Origin: Lachnoanaerobaculum saburreum DSM 3986
GTDB taxonomy: Bacteria; Bacillota; Clostridia; Lachnospirales; Lachnospiraceae
Reading direction: 5' to 3'
Assembly: GCF_000185385.1 (NCBI RefSeq)
Contig: NZ_GL622296.1
Location: 2,562,497-2,611,284 of the forward strand
DNA: 48,788 bases
The notes below the pieces were generated by a model, which saw only the letters and a program-made list of their open reading frames with translations, searched no databases and was not told the DNA's origin. Numbering within the stretch: position 1 is the first letter of the stretch; every line of letters starts with the position of its first letter. Shown here piece by piece: positions 8,712-17,716 of this stretch. Both the position numbers and the translations under genes were made by a program.

Positions 8712-9466
8712 TTGCTCTCCTGAATATACTTTTCAAATCCGTTCTCATTGATTTCGTCAACTAAGGAAGCATCCCCTGTCTTTATGATTCTTCCTTCCAC
8801 CATAATATGTGTATAGTCAACTTTTAATGACTCAAGTATTCTGGTACTGTGAGTGATTATAAGAAGAGCACCGTCTTTTCTCTTTTGATATTCCTTAACA
8901 CCTTCTGAAACTGTTCTTACAGCATCCACATCAAGTCCCGAATCCGTCTCATCAAGTATTGCAAGCTTTGGTGAAAGCATAAGAAGCTGCAAAATCTCGG
9001 CTTTTTTCTTCTCACCGCCTGAAAAGCCTACATTCAAAGCTCTGTTGGCATAGTCCTTGTCCATATTTAAGACTTCCATGTTCTTTTCAAGTTCTTTTTT
9101 GAACTGCATCATCCTTACTCTCTTGCCCGAAACAGCCTCTACCGCATTTCTTATAAAGCTGCTTAGAGGAAGTCCCGGTACCTCAAGCGGATTTTGGAAT
9201 GATAAAAACATTCCCGCCTTTGCACGCTTATCTGCCGACTCATCAACTATATTCTTTCCGTCAAATATAATTTCTCCACCGTTTGTAATATACCTCGGGT
9301 TGCCCATCAGTGCATAGCCTAGAGTTGACTTGCCGGCTCCGTTCGGTCCCATCAGTACATGTGTCTCACCCTTTTTTATTTCTATATTTACTCCATGAAG
9401 AATCTCCTTTAAATTCTCATCATCTTCTATGGAAACTGTTAAATTATTTACATTTAATAATGACAT
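8708..9466 (-). CDS. sufC: SUF system ATPase SufC
   Basis: 252 residues, first gene of the operon. SufC is the soluble ABC-type ATPase that drives conformational change of SufB-SufD. Walker A is GPNGAGKST (about 40-48), the signature is FSGGEKKKAE (148-157), Walker B is LAILDETDSGLD (about 168-179), and the switch histidine is H206 in IITHSTR. FSGGEKKK rather than LSGGQ is typical of SufC. The ATG at 9466 follows AAAGGAAA. The leader in front contains two palindromes. Confidence 0.96.
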   Translation of the reverse strand: MSLLNVNNLTVSIEDDENLKEILHGVNIEIKKGETHVLMGPNGAGKSTLGYALMGNPRYITNGGEIIFDGKNIVDESADKRAKAGMFLSFQNPLEVPGLPLSSFIRNAVEAVSGKRVRMMQFKKELEKNMEVLNMDKDYANRALNVGFSGGEKKKAEILQLLMLSPKLAILDETDSGLDVDAVRTVSEGVKEYQKRKDGALLIITHSTRILESLKVDYTHIMVEGRIIKTGDASLVDEINENGFEKYIQESK

Positions 9467-9486
9467 CGATCTTTCCTTTCACTTAT

Positions 9487-9529
9487 CCCATGAGCATGGG
9501 TAATCTTGTAACAGATCTATCTCTGTTAC
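9487..9529. promoter_or_regulatory. Two palindromes in the sufC leader
   Basis: GTAACAGA (9508-9515) and TCTGTTAC (9522-9529) form perfect 8-bp arms around 6 bases. CCCATG (9487-9492) and CATGGG (9495-9500) form 6-bp arms around 2 bases. Both lie between the promoter -10 box and the sufC start. They could be operators or hairpins in the 5' leader; sequence cannot decide. Confidence 0.55.
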
Positions 9530-9541
9530 TTGCATAATGGA

Positions 9542-9580
9542 ATTTTAAAGCTTAATTCCCAGTAAGTCAATAGGAATTAA
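9542..9580 (-). promoter_or_regulatory. suf operon promoter overlapped by a large inverted repeat
   Basis: Minus strand TTGACT (9570-9565), a 17-base spacer and TAAAAT (9547-9542). A perfect inverted repeat, TTAATTCC (9552-9559) and GGAATTAA (9573-9580) with 13 bases between, brackets the -35 box and half of the spacer. This is the placement expected of a repressor site. No regulator gene is adjacent. Confidence 0.7.
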
Positions 9581-9582
9581 AA

Positions 9583-9606
9583 AAAAGCCCTCATAAAAGG
9601 GCTTTT
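9583..9606 (-). terminator. Intrinsic terminator of gdhA
   Basis: A 9-bp stem (9583-9591 with 9598-9606) with a 6-base loop, followed on the minus strand by a run of eight T ending at 9579. It lies about 30 bases after the gdhA stop and runs directly into the suf promoter repeat. Confidence 0.85.
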
Positions 9607-9638
9607 AAATGCTTATGTATTTAATTTTGTACAATATA

Positions 9639-10973
9639 TTATACAATACCCTGTGCAATCATTGCATTTGCAACCTTCTCAAATCCGGCAATATTTGCAC
9701 CTGCCACATAGTTGCCTGCCTGATTATATCTCTTGGCTGCATCATCCACCTTTTTAAAGATATCCTTCATGATGCCTTTAAGCTTCTCATCAACTTCCTC
9801 AAATGTCCATGAAAGTCTCATAGCATTCTGGCTCTGCTCAAGGCCTGAAACAGATACGCCGCCTGCATTTGAAGCCTTACCGGGCATAAACAGCACACCG
9901 TTATCCTGAAGATACTTTGTAGCTTCAAGTGTTGTAGGCATATTTGCACCTTCCGCTACGGCAAAACATCCGCCCTCTACAAGTGCCTTTGCACCGTCAA
10001 GGTCAAGCTCGTTTTGAGTAGCACATGGAAGATAGATATCACATTTGATATTCCAGATTCCTTTTCCTTGTGTATACTTTGCAGAAGGTACTCTGTTTGC
10101 ATACTCTGAGATTCTCTGTCTCTTAACTTCCTTGATATCCTTAACAATATCTACCTGTATACCGTTCTCATCATATATATAACCGTTTGAATCACAAAGT
10201 GCCACCACCTTTGCTCCAAGCTGCTGTGCCTTTTGTATTGCATAGATTGCAACATTTCCTGAACCTGTAACTACTACAGTCTTTCCTTTAAGTTCCTTAT
10301 TGTTTGCCTTAAGCATCTCATCAAGAATATATACAAGACCGTAGCCTGTAGCCTCTGTTCTTGCAAGAGAACCGCCAAACGGAATACCTTTACCTGTAAG
10401 CACACCCTCAAATAATGTTGAAAGTCTCTTATACTGACCGAAGAGATAACCTATCTCTCTTGCCCCTACACCGATATCTCCTGCCGGTACATCCGTGTCT
10501 TTTCCTATATGTTTATAAAGTTCACTCATAAAGCTTTGGCAAAATGCCATCACTTCTCTGTCTGATTTTCCCTTAGGATCAAAGTTTGAACCGCCTTTTC
10601 CTCCGCCCATAGGAAGACCTGTAAGTGAATTCTTAAGCACCTGCTCAAATCCCAGGAACTTTAAAATAGATTGGTTAACTGTAGGATGGAAACGAAGTCC
10701 GCCCTTATAAGCACCTATTGAGTTGTTGAACTGTACACGATATCCTTTGTTTACCTGTACATTCCCCTTATCATCTACCCATGGAACTCTGAATGAAATG
10801 ATTCTCTCAGGTTCTACAAGTCTCTCCAATATACCGTTCTTTCTGTAAACTTCCTCATTAGCGTCTACAACTACCTTCAATGACTCCAAAACTTCCTTCA
10901 CCGCCTGATGAAACTCAGGTTCATTCGGGTTTGCAGCTACAACTTTTTCTAAAATCTCTTCTACATATGACAT
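9639..10973 (-). CDS. gdhA: Glutamate dehydrogenase, hexameric class I
   Basis: Interconverts glutamate and 2-oxoglutarate plus ammonia with NAD(P)H. The 444-residue length and sequence fit the small hexameric class. Visible are the substrate-binding region with the catalytic lysine K126 in PMGGGKGGSNFDPKGK, D166 in DVPAGDIGVGAREIGY, and the Rossmann GSGNVA (237-242). I start at ATG 10973 (MSYVEEILEK), which has GGAGG seven bases upstream. The longer reading from 11015 adds 14 non-conserved residues. Cofactor preference is not certain from sequence. The gene is single, with its own terminator, and lies downstream of a promoter and hairpin. Confidence 0.95.
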   Translation of the reverse strand: MSYVEEILEKVVAANPNEPEFHQAVKEVLESLKVVVDANEEVYRKNGILERLVEPERIISFRVPWVDDKGNVQVNKGYRVQFNNSIGAYKGGLRFHPTVNQSILKFLGFEQVLKNSLTGLPMGGGKGGSNFDPKGKSDREVMAFCQSFMSELYKHIGKDTDVPAGDIGVGAREIGYLFGQYKRLSTLFEGVLTGKGIPFGGSLARTEATGYGLVYILDEMLKANNKELKGKTVVVTGSGNVAIYAIQKAQQLGAKVVALCDSNGYIYDENGIQVDIVKDIKEVKRQRISEYANRVPSAKYTQGKGIWNIKCDIYLPCATQNELDLDGAKALVEGGCFAVAEGANMPTTLEATKYLQDNGVLFMPGKASNAGGVSVSGLEQSQNAMRLSWTFEEVDEKLKGIMKDIFKKVDDAAKRYNQAGNYVAGANIAGFEKVANAMIAQGIV

Positions 10974-11003
10974 AAATATACCTCCGAGGCTTTCTATACT
11001 TTG

Positions 11004-11024
11004 ACAGTTCAACATACAAACTGT
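11004..11024. promoter_or_regulatory. Small inverted repeat upstream of gdhA
   Basis: ACAGTT (11004-11009) and AACTGT (11019-11024) form 6-bp arms around 9 bases, between the upstream hairpin and the gdhA ribosome site. It may be an operator or a leader hairpin; the support is weak. Confidence 0.35.
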
Positions 11025-11028
11025 TCAC

Positions 11029-11066
11029 AAAAAAAGGCAAAGACTCCCTATCTAAGCGTCTTTGCC
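11029..11066 (-). terminator. Intrinsic terminator of the era-recO run, possibly an attenuator of gdhA
   Basis: A 9-bp stem (11036-11044 with 11058-11066) around 13 bases, followed on the minus strand by seven T (11035-11029). It lies after recO but downstream of a good promoter that points towards gdhA, so it can act on both transcripts. Confidence 0.75.
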
Positions 11067-11077
11067 GAACACAAGTC

Positions 11078-11105
11078 ATTCTATCAGATATTTTTCAAAT
11101 GTCAA
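11078..11105 (-). promoter_or_regulatory. Sigma-A promoter between recO and gdhA
   Basis: Minus strand TTGACA (11105-11100), a 16-base spacer and TAGAAT (11083-11078). Transcription would begin near 11071, only about five bases before the terminator hairpin. Confidence 0.6.
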
Positions 11106-11123
11106 TAGTATTTAAAATATGTT

Positions 11124-11768
11124 TTATACAATATCCTGTAAAATTTCTAAAGAATGGAATTTTCTGTCAATATACTTTTTCATCATAAGATCCAGAGTCT
11201 TTTCTATTTCAGACAGTGCCTGTTCCGTTATTACAAAGGTAAAAAGCTTCTCAGGTCTTGTGCAAATGATATATTCCCATGTATATATTGCGGTTTTATC
11301 CTTCATCTTCGGGCTTGGGTTATAGTCACTGTTTAAAGCCATAATTTTTAACTCAAATATTCTTCTTACCAGTCTGTTTGGAATAGATTTTTTGGTAAGA
11401 GCAAGCAAAGTATAATATATAAGCTTCAAGCTCTCCATATCTACAAGTGCTTCTTTGGTATAGTAGTCAAGCATCTCCAAAAAATATGTACCGTAGCATG
11501 TACTTTCAATGTCATCACTTATTTCTTCAAAGTAGTTGGCTATATCGGCACTTATAATATTGTAGGAGTCTCTGCCCTCATACAGCTTAAACTTGCCATA
11601 GGCAAATATCCTGGCATAACCCATCATCTGGTTGTTTATCCTTCTGGCTCCTTTTGCAAAGGCATAGATTTTGCCTCTTTCTTTGGTAAATATAGTAACT
11701 CTTCTGTCAAAATCGCCGACAGGCATTGATTTTATTACAATGCCTGTCAATTCTATATTATCTCTCAC
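11124..11768 (-). CDS. recO: DNA repair protein RecO
   Basis: RecO loads RecA with RecR and anneals single strands in recombination repair. The N-terminal OB-fold begins DNIELTGIVIKSMPVGDFDRRVTIFTKERG, and the helical C-terminal part follows. I start at GTG 11768, which overlaps the era stop (GTGA) and has GAAGGA six bases before it. The longer frame from 11867 only reads out of frame through era. The protein then has 214 residues, at the short end for RecO, and the CxxC pairs of the zinc finger seen in many RecO proteins are absent. Confidence 0.9.
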   Translation of the reverse strand: MRDNIELTGIVIKSMPVGDFDRRVTIFTKERGKIYAFAKGARRINNQMMGYARIFAYGKFKLYEGRDSYNIISADIANYFEEISDDIESTCYGTYFLEMLDYYTKEALVDMESLKLIYYTLLALTKKSIPNRLVRRIFELKIMALNSDYNPSPKMKDKTAIYTWEYIICTRPEKLFTFVITEQALSEIEKTLDLMMKKYIDRKFHSLEILQDIV

Positions 11769-12664
11769 ATTATATCCTTCGGATTGTAACCGAAGTTTTT
11801 CATCTGTACATCTGAATCTCTCCACTTCGGTCTTACCTTTACCCACAATTTCAAATTTACCTTGCACTCAAGTAAGTTCTCTATATCTTTTCTGGCAGCA
11901 CTGCCTATTTTCTTCAGCATACCGCCACCTTTACCTATAATGATACCTTTATGTGAGTCCTTTTCACATACAACAGCAGCCTCTATATCTACCATACCGC
12001 CGCCTTTTCTGTAGCTCCATGTATCTATCTCCACAGCAATACCATGCGGTATCTCATCCTGTAAAAACTTAAGTGCCTTTTCTCTGATAAGTTCCGATGC
12101 TATCTGCTTTATCGGCTGGTCTGTAACCGTATCTTCATCATAATACATCGGCCCCTCAGATAAGTATTTGAATATAACCTTCAGCAATTCATCTGTATTT
12201 GTTCCCTTTAGTGCGGATACCGGCACTATATCGGCAAAATTCATCTTAGATGAATACTTTGCTATCACCTCAAGTATATCATCTTTTTGTTTCAGTGAAT
12301 CCACCTTGTTGACGGCAAGAATTACCGGTACCTCTACATCTGAAAGTATCTCAAATATATGCTCATCACCCTCACCTATAAAGGTACCCGGCTCTACCAG
12401 CCAAAGCACTAAATCCACATCACGCAAGGTTCTTGTAGAGACCTTTACCATGTACTCTCCAAGCTTATTCTTTGCCTTATGTATACCCGGAGTATCAAGG
12501 AATACTATCTGACCTCTCTCATCTGTGAATACAGTCTGTATTCTGTTTCTTGTAGTCTGTGGCTTGCTTGATGTAATAGCTATCTTTTGCCCTATCAGCG
12601 TATTCATCAATGTTGATTTTCCTACATTCGGTCTCCCTATAAGGGCAACAAAACCTGATTTCAT
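11765..12664 (-). CDS. era: GTPase Era
   Basis: Era is an essential GTPase that binds the 3' end of 16S rRNA during 30S subunit maturation. The G1 motif is GRPNVGKST (10-18), followed by the switch I region PQTTRNRIQTV, G3 DTPGI and G4 NKVD. The C-terminal KH domain contains IIIGKGGGMLKKIG. I start at ATG 12664 (MKSGFVALIG), five bases after AGGAG; the longer form uses TTG 12679 without a site. The protein has 299 residues. It lies between the protease and recO in one transcript. Confidence 0.96.
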   Translation of the reverse strand: MKSGFVALIGRPNVGKSTLMNTLIGQKIAITSSKPQTTRNRIQTVFTDERGQIVFLDTPGIHKAKNKLGEYMVKVSTRTLRDVDLVLWLVEPGTFIGEGDEHIFEILSDVEVPVILAVNKVDSLKQKDDILEVIAKYSSKMNFADIVPVSALKGTNTDELLKVIFKYLSEGPMYYDEDTVTDQPIKQIASELIREKALKFLQDEIPHGIAVEIDTWSYRKGGGMVDIEAAVVCEKDSHKGIIIGKGGGMLKKIGSAARKDIENLLECKVNLKLWVKVRPKWRDSDVQMKNFGYNPKDIM

Positions 12665-12675
12665 ATATTCTCCTA

Positions 12676-15648
12676 TCAATCCTTAAACAGATGTTTTACC
12701 TCTTTGAAAAGTTTCTTATCCTTTTCTATCAAGTCTTCATTTCCGACAGCACAGATAAGCTTATCACTAAGTACCGCCTCAAGTAAAGGAGCCAAGCTTC
12801 TGATATCGGCTTCACTTGTATTTAATACCTCTTCTCTTTCCTTTTGCATATCCTCATGTCTTACCTTTGAGTAATATGCACTCAGCCCCTTCATACCCTC
12901 TCTGGCAGGTGTAAGCGGTATATCCATTTCACTTATAGCACCTATTACAGACTTGGTCATCTCTCTGTCACCGGCGGTAAAGTTCTTTGCATAGTCCACT
13001 ATACCCTCATATATTTTGTTTGTATTGGCTACATTCGGGTCACGAAATGATACAAAGCCTGCATTTCCGCTTCGTGAAAAAACAGCACTACAGCCATAGG
13101 CACCACCCTTTACTCTTATATTGTTCCATAGGTAGTCATAACTTAACAGTACTTTAAACACTCTAAGTACTCCTGTATATTTGAAGCCATGATTTACAAA
13201 GTTACCGAATCTGGCGACATAGTTTACCATTGATGAAGTTTCAAAGCCCTCATTTTTTATCTCCGTTGTCAGACTTGATTTTTTATCAGGAGCATCACTT
13301 TTTTCAAGGCTGTTTGCAAAATCTTCAATACCGTCAAATGTATGCTTATATCCTTTGTCATCACATATTGTATGTATCAAAAGATTATTTATATTGAATG
13401 TCTTCTTTGACAGTTCACTTAATTTTTCGTAGAGCTTATCAAAGTCTTTTTCAAGGTCAATTGACTCAAGGAATTTAAGATATTCAATACCCTTTGTCAA
13501 ATCATTGAAAAGCAACTCCTTTGAAATATATGAACCTGCTCTGGTAAGTGCAGTCATATGTCCGGATGATACCAATCTGTCTTTACCTGCCAGTACTTCA
13601 GCTATTATATCCTTGATTCTTTTCTTATCTTCAAGCTTTGATGTTGTAAGTACTTCAGCCACTATTGAATACAGCCAAGGCTCTTTGCCGTACAAAATCT
13701 TTGAGTTGACACAAAATCCGAATGTAAAATCAATAGGGTTTGCATTGGTGGCATATGCCTCAAGTGAGTATGATATACCGCCTGAATTTAAGTTTACATT
13801 GGTAGCCAGTGATGCATATGTCTCTTTTTTCGTATCAATATATCCAAGTATTTCCTTTAACAGTGCAAGGTACTTTATTTCTTCCTCATTCGCAAAATCA
13901 ATATTGAAAATAAACTTCATATAGTTGATACCTGCTGTAAATACTTTGGAATGTACCACCTTTATATTCTTTTTGCAAACTTTCACACTGTCTTCTTCAA
14001 ACTTTGGCATCTTCACTTCTGTGCTTATATCATCTCTGCTAAGCAGAGGAATCTTAAGCAGTGCTTCTTCGCTTGACGGTTCAGACTGATACTTTTTCAG
14101 TGCTACAGTATCATCATATATCTTTCTAAGCTCCTCCTTAGATAATCTAGCCCTGAAATCGGCAAGCTTTTCTTTAAGTTCATTATCTTTTTTTGTAGTA
14201 AGACCCTTTTTCGGTGTCATTGTGACTATTGCGGTATTCTTATTGTCAAGCAGGTATTTTTCTATCAGGTCTTCAAAATACCCCTTTTCAACTTCATCTC
14301 TAAGTGTCTTAAAGATATTTTCAAATCTAAGATGCATTGTCGGGTCCGCATCATACAGCCATGAATCAAAGCTTGAAAGACCGTACATAAGCCCCTTAGG
14401 ATATGATCCGTAGTCGGCTTCTCTTGCTCTAAACTCAAATACATTGATAGCAGCTTTTATAGCCTCTTTATCAAGCCCTTCATCTGCAAGCTTTCTTAGA
14501 GTACCACCTATGACAGCCAAAAACTCGGACTTTCTGTCAAGATTGCTGTTCTTTGCAGTTACACCGAAATACGGTACCGATATACCGTTGGCATATCCTC
14601 CGTATACATCCTCACCTATACCGGCATCTATAAGTGCCTGCATAAGAGGTGCCCCAGGCGCATCTATCAGTACATACTCAAGTATCTGAAAGCCCATATA
14701 TACTGTCGGATCAAGCTCACCGCCTACAAGTGTATTCCATGAAAGATAAGTCGCATTTTCCTCGTTCTGGCTTTCAGTAATAGGATACTCGAAGTTTCTT
14801 TCTTTCATCTTCTCAAGCGGTTTTACTTCCTCTATCTTTGAATCCACAAACTTGTATTCAAACTTACTTAGATATTCCCTGTCTATCCGGTCAAGTTTAT
14901 TTGCCATATCCATATCTCCATACAGATAAATATATGAATTTGACGGATGGTAGTACTTTGAATGCATATCCAAAAAATTCTCATATGTCAAAGTAGGGAT
15001 AATATCAGGGTCTCCGCCCGACTCCTCTCCATATGAATGTCCTTCAAATAGTGTCTTTGTAATGGACCTTTCAAGTACACTGTCGGCAGATGAAAAGGCT
15101 CCTTTCATCTCATTATATACTACACCGTTTAGAATAACTTCTCCGTTCTTATCAGGGCTGCCCTTATCATCCACTAATTCATAGTGCCATCCTTCCTGCA
15201 TAAATATCTTCGGTTCGGTATATACATTCGGATAAAATACCGCATCCAGATATACTTCCATAAGATTGTCAAAATCCTTGTCATTGCAGGATGCAATGGG
15301 ATAAACAGTCTTATCCGGATATGTGATAGCATTAAGAAAGGTATTTAGTGAACCCTTTACAAGCTCTACAAAAGGATCTTTTGCCGGGAATTTCTTTGAA
15401 CCGCAAAGCACCGAATGTTCCAAAATATGTGCCACTCCTGTAGAATCCTTTGAAGGGGTTCTGAAACCTATAGTAAATACCTTGTTATTGTCATCGGTAA
15501 GCAATGCAAAAATTCTTGCCTTTGTTTTTTTATGCTCCAATATAACCGCTTTTGCACTTAATTCATCAATATCTGTAATATCCGCTACATTATATGTAGA
15601 CAGTTTTTTTATTTTATTTACCTGTTCTTCAATATTGTAAACTTTCAA
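12676..15648 (-). CDS. M16C family metalloprotease (presequence protease-like)
   Basis: A 990-residue inverzincin, related to mitochondrial PreP/Cym1, that digests short peptides inside a closing chamber. The zinc site HxxEH is H74-I-L-E77-H78 in GVAHILEHSVLCGS, followed by the family stretch FPAKDPFVELVKGSLNTFLNA. The M16C-associated domain is in the middle and the inactive half at the C-terminus. No signal peptide is seen, so it is cytoplasmic. It starts at TTG 15648 with AAGGAG seven bases before. It sits between the YdcF-like gene and era in one direction. Confidence 0.93.
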   Translation of the reverse strand: MKVYNIEEQVNKIKKLSTYNVADITDIDELSAKAVILEHKKTKARIFALLTDDNNKVFTIGFRTPSKDSTGVAHILEHSVLCGSKKFPAKDPFVELVKGSLNTFLNAITYPDKTVYPIASCNDKDFDNLMEVYLDAVFYPNVYTEPKIFMQEGWHYELVDDKGSPDKNGEVILNGVVYNEMKGAFSSADSVLERSITKTLFEGHSYGEESGGDPDIIPTLTYENFLDMHSKYYHPSNSYIYLYGDMDMANKLDRIDREYLSKFEYKFVDSKIEEVKPLEKMKERNFEYPITESQNEENATYLSWNTLVGGELDPTVYMGFQILEYVLIDAPGAPLMQALIDAGIGEDVYGGYANGISVPYFGVTAKNSNLDRKSEFLAVIGGTLRKLADEGLDKEAIKAAINVFEFRAREADYGSYPKGLMYGLSSFDSWLYDADPTMHLRFENIFKTLRDEVEKGYFEDLIEKYLLDNKNTAIVTMTPKKGLTTKKDNELKEKLADFRARLSKEELRKIYDDTVALKKYQSEPSSEEALLKIPLLSRDDISTEVKMPKFEEDSVKVCKKNIKVVHSKVFTAGINYMKFIFNIDFANEEEIKYLALLKEILGYIDTKKETYASLATNVNLNSGGISYSLEAYATNANPIDFTFGFCVNSKILYGKEPWLYSIVAEVLTTSKLEDKKRIKDIIAEVLAGKDRLVSSGHMTALTRAGSYISKELLFNDLTKGIEYLKFLESIDLEKDFDKLYEKLSELSKKTFNINNLLIHTICDDKGYKHTFDGIEDFANSLEKSDAPDKKSSLTTEIKNEGFETSSMVNYVARFGNFVNHGFKYTGVLRVFKVLLSYDYLWNNIRVKGGAYGCSAVFSRSGNAGFVSFRDPNVANTNKIYEGIVDYAKNFTAGDREMTKSVIGAISEMDIPLTPAREGMKGLSAYYSKVRHEDMQKEREEVLNTSEADIRSLAPLLEAVLSDKLICAVGNEDLIEKDKKLFKEVKHLFKD

Positions 15649-15659
15649 TTTATTTCTCC

Positions 15660-16466
15660 TTATATGTATTCCAAAAATTTGTACTTAAAAATCGCAAATG
15701 TCTCTCTCACAAGCATATGTAAATATAAAACCCTGTTAGATCTTGCACTGATCGGATAAACTTGTGTATATCCTACTCTTTTTGCAATCAACATTGATCT
15801 GAAAATATGAAAATCGTTTGTCAAAATACCTATAGTTTGAGGTTTGTCTTCAACCTCAAGCACCGGTCCCATATCATTTACTATTGTAATATCCGTTCTT
15901 CTTTTGATATCGGAATTATACCTGTCAATCAACGCTTTAGAATATATCAAATTTTGTCTGGTATTATGTGACTGTATTTCGACCAAAATATTATTTTTAT
16001 CTATACCGTTTTTTATAAGGTAATCCGCCATCTCCATAGACTCTATTTTTTTATCTCTACCGATTCCACCGCTTATAACTATTATTGTATCAGGATTATT
16101 GTCAATATATTCTATGGCCTTATCCAGTCTATATTTACATTCGCTTCCTTTCTTTTCTAAATCCGGCTTTGTTCCTAAAATAATCAAAAAGTCAAGCCCC
16201 GGCTCATCTTCTTTCGGCAATGAAAGACTTATCTGTATTGATGTTATAATAAAAATAAGAATTCCAAGAGTCGCCAAAGTATAGACAGATACCACAGACC
16301 ACAATGGAATTCTCTTATTCAGATAAAATTTGATTAGTTTGCCCATAGCAAAAAATACAAATGCAAATCCATACCATATATAACTTTGTAATTCCACAAA
16401 TCCTGTCATAGAAATAACAATCGTTCCATATATCCCACATAATATTGCCAGTATAAATGCAACCAT
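15660..16466 (-). CDS. YdcF/ElyC family (DUF218) membrane protein
   Basis: 268 residues. The first 85 contain about three membrane segments. A DUF218 domain follows, with LDFLIILGTKPDLEKKGSECKYRLDKAIEY, IIVISGGIGRDKKIESMEMADYL and, near the end, ILTNDFHIFRSMLIAKRVGY. Members of this family act in envelope processes such as lipid carrier or peptidoglycan metabolism, but their exact reaction is mostly unknown. GGAGG lies four bases before the ATG at 16466, 10 bases after trhP. The assignment to family is firm; function is open. Confidence 0.85.
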   Translation of the reverse strand: MVAFILAILCGIYGTIVISMTGFVELQSYIWYGFAFVFFAMGKLIKFYLNKRIPLWSVVSVYTLATLGILIFIITSIQISLSLPKEDEPGLDFLIILGTKPDLEKKGSECKYRLDKAIEYIDNNPDTIIVISGGIGRDKKIESMEMADYLIKNGIDKNNILVEIQSHNTRQNLIYSKALIDRYNSDIKRRTDITIVNDMGPVLEVEDKPQTIGILTNDFHIFRSMLIAKRVGYTQVYPISARSNRVLYLHMLVRETFAIFKYKFLEYI

Positions 16467-16476
16467 TATACCTCCA

Positions 16477-17715
16477 TTACTGCCCTTCAGGATTATAAAC
16501 TCTTAGTATATCTCCTTCTTCGACTACCTGCTTATCAAATGTAACCTTCAAAAGTTGCATAGGATGCGGAGCACTCTCCATCTTATCATCCTTTTCATTT
16601 TCTATAGACTCTACTTTAAGTGATATATTTTCACCGTTTTTTTTCATAACTTCAATACTGTCGCCTACAAAAAATCTGTTCTTTTGATTGAATATTGCTC
16701 TGCCCTCTTTATCTACACTGTTTACAGTACCTATATATATGTAGTTCTTCACATAGGTATTGCTGTCATATATCTGTGTGTCACTGTCGGGCTTGCCGAA
16801 GAAAAATCCTGTGGTGAACTCTCTGTAGGTACACTTCCCTATCTCTGACTTGTACCACTCCAGATTTTCTTTAAAAGTTTGCACCGACTTTAAACAGTCA
16901 TCTATAGCCTTTCTGTATGTCCTTGCTACTGTGGCTACATAGAGTGCAGTTTTCATCCTGCCCTCTATCTTAAAACTGTCAATCCCCGCCTCTATCAAAT
17001 CCGGAATATATTCAATCATGCAAAGATCTTTTGAATTGAAAATGTATGTGCCTCTTTCATTCTCATATACCGGCATATATTCACCCGGTCTTTTCTCCTC
17101 CACCACGGAATACTTCCACCTACAGGAGTGAGTACATTCACCTCTGTTGGCATCCTTTCCTGTAAAGAAGTTACTGAGCAGACATCTGCCCGAGTATGAC
17201 ATACACATAGCTCCATGTACAAATGTTTCAATCTCCATTTGCTCAGGTATATTTTCCCTTATTTTCCTTATCTCCTCTAGTGAAAGCTCTCTAGCCGTAA
17301 CCACTCTACTTGCTCCAAGCTTCCACCAGAAAAGATATGTGGCATAGTTTGTATTATTAGCCTGTGTGGAAATATGTATATCCACCTGTGGCCAGACTTC
17401 CTTTGCTATAGTGAATATTCCGGGATCCGATATTATAAGGGCATCCGGTCCGATTTCTTTTAATTCATTAAAGTAAGACCTTGCCGCTTCCAAGTCATCA
17501 TTATGTCCAAGGATATTTGCCGTTACATAGACCTTTTTACCTCTGTCATGTGCATATTCTATACCTGCTTTCATATCCTCTTTTGTGAAATTTTTTGCCT
17601 TGGCTCTCAGGCTGAAAAATTCACCTCCTATATATACCGCATCTGCACCATAATCTATCGCCACCTTCAGGTTTTCAAGATTGCCTGCCGGTATCAAAAG
17701 TTCCAAATTTCTCAA
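16477..17715 (-). CDS. trhP: tRNA hydroxylation protein TrhP (U32 peptidase family)
   Basis: The U32 protein TrhP is needed for prephenate-dependent hydroxylation of wobble uridine 34 to ho5U in several tRNAs. The sequence begins LELLIPAGNLENLKVAIDYGADAVYIGG, the family signature. Four conserved cysteines, C171, C178, C194 and C198 in MCMSYSGRC and RGECTHSC, probably bind an Fe-S cluster. The length of 412 matches YrrO/YegQ-type proteins. It starts at TTG 17715 with GGAGG four bases before, right behind trmR. In B. subtilis the same pair is yrrM-yrrO, which supports tRNA modification rather than proteolysis. Confidence 0.88.
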   Translation of the reverse strand: MRNLELLIPAGNLENLKVAIDYGADAVYIGGEFFSLRAKAKNFTKEDMKAGIEYAHDRGKKVYVTANILGHNDDLEAARSYFNELKEIGPDALIISDPGIFTIAKEVWPQVDIHISTQANNTNYATYLFWWKLGASRVVTARELSLEEIRKIRENIPEQMEIETFVHGAMCMSYSGRCLLSNFFTGKDANRGECTHSCRWKYSVVEEKRPGEYMPVYENERGTYIFNSKDLCMIEYIPDLIEAGIDSFKIEGRMKTALYVATVARTYRKAIDDCLKSVQTFKENLEWYKSEIGKCTYREFTTGFFFGKPDSDTQIYDSNTYVKNYIYIGTVNSVDKEGRAIFNQKNRFFVGDSIEVMKKNGENISLKVESIENEKDDKMESAPHPMQLLKVTFDKQVVEEGDILRVYNPEGQ

Positions 17716-17716
17716 T

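Noticed and set aside
11768-11867. Longer recO start
   Set aside because: The extra 33 codons read out of frame through the end of era; GTG 11768 has a ribosome site and the usual 4-base overlap.
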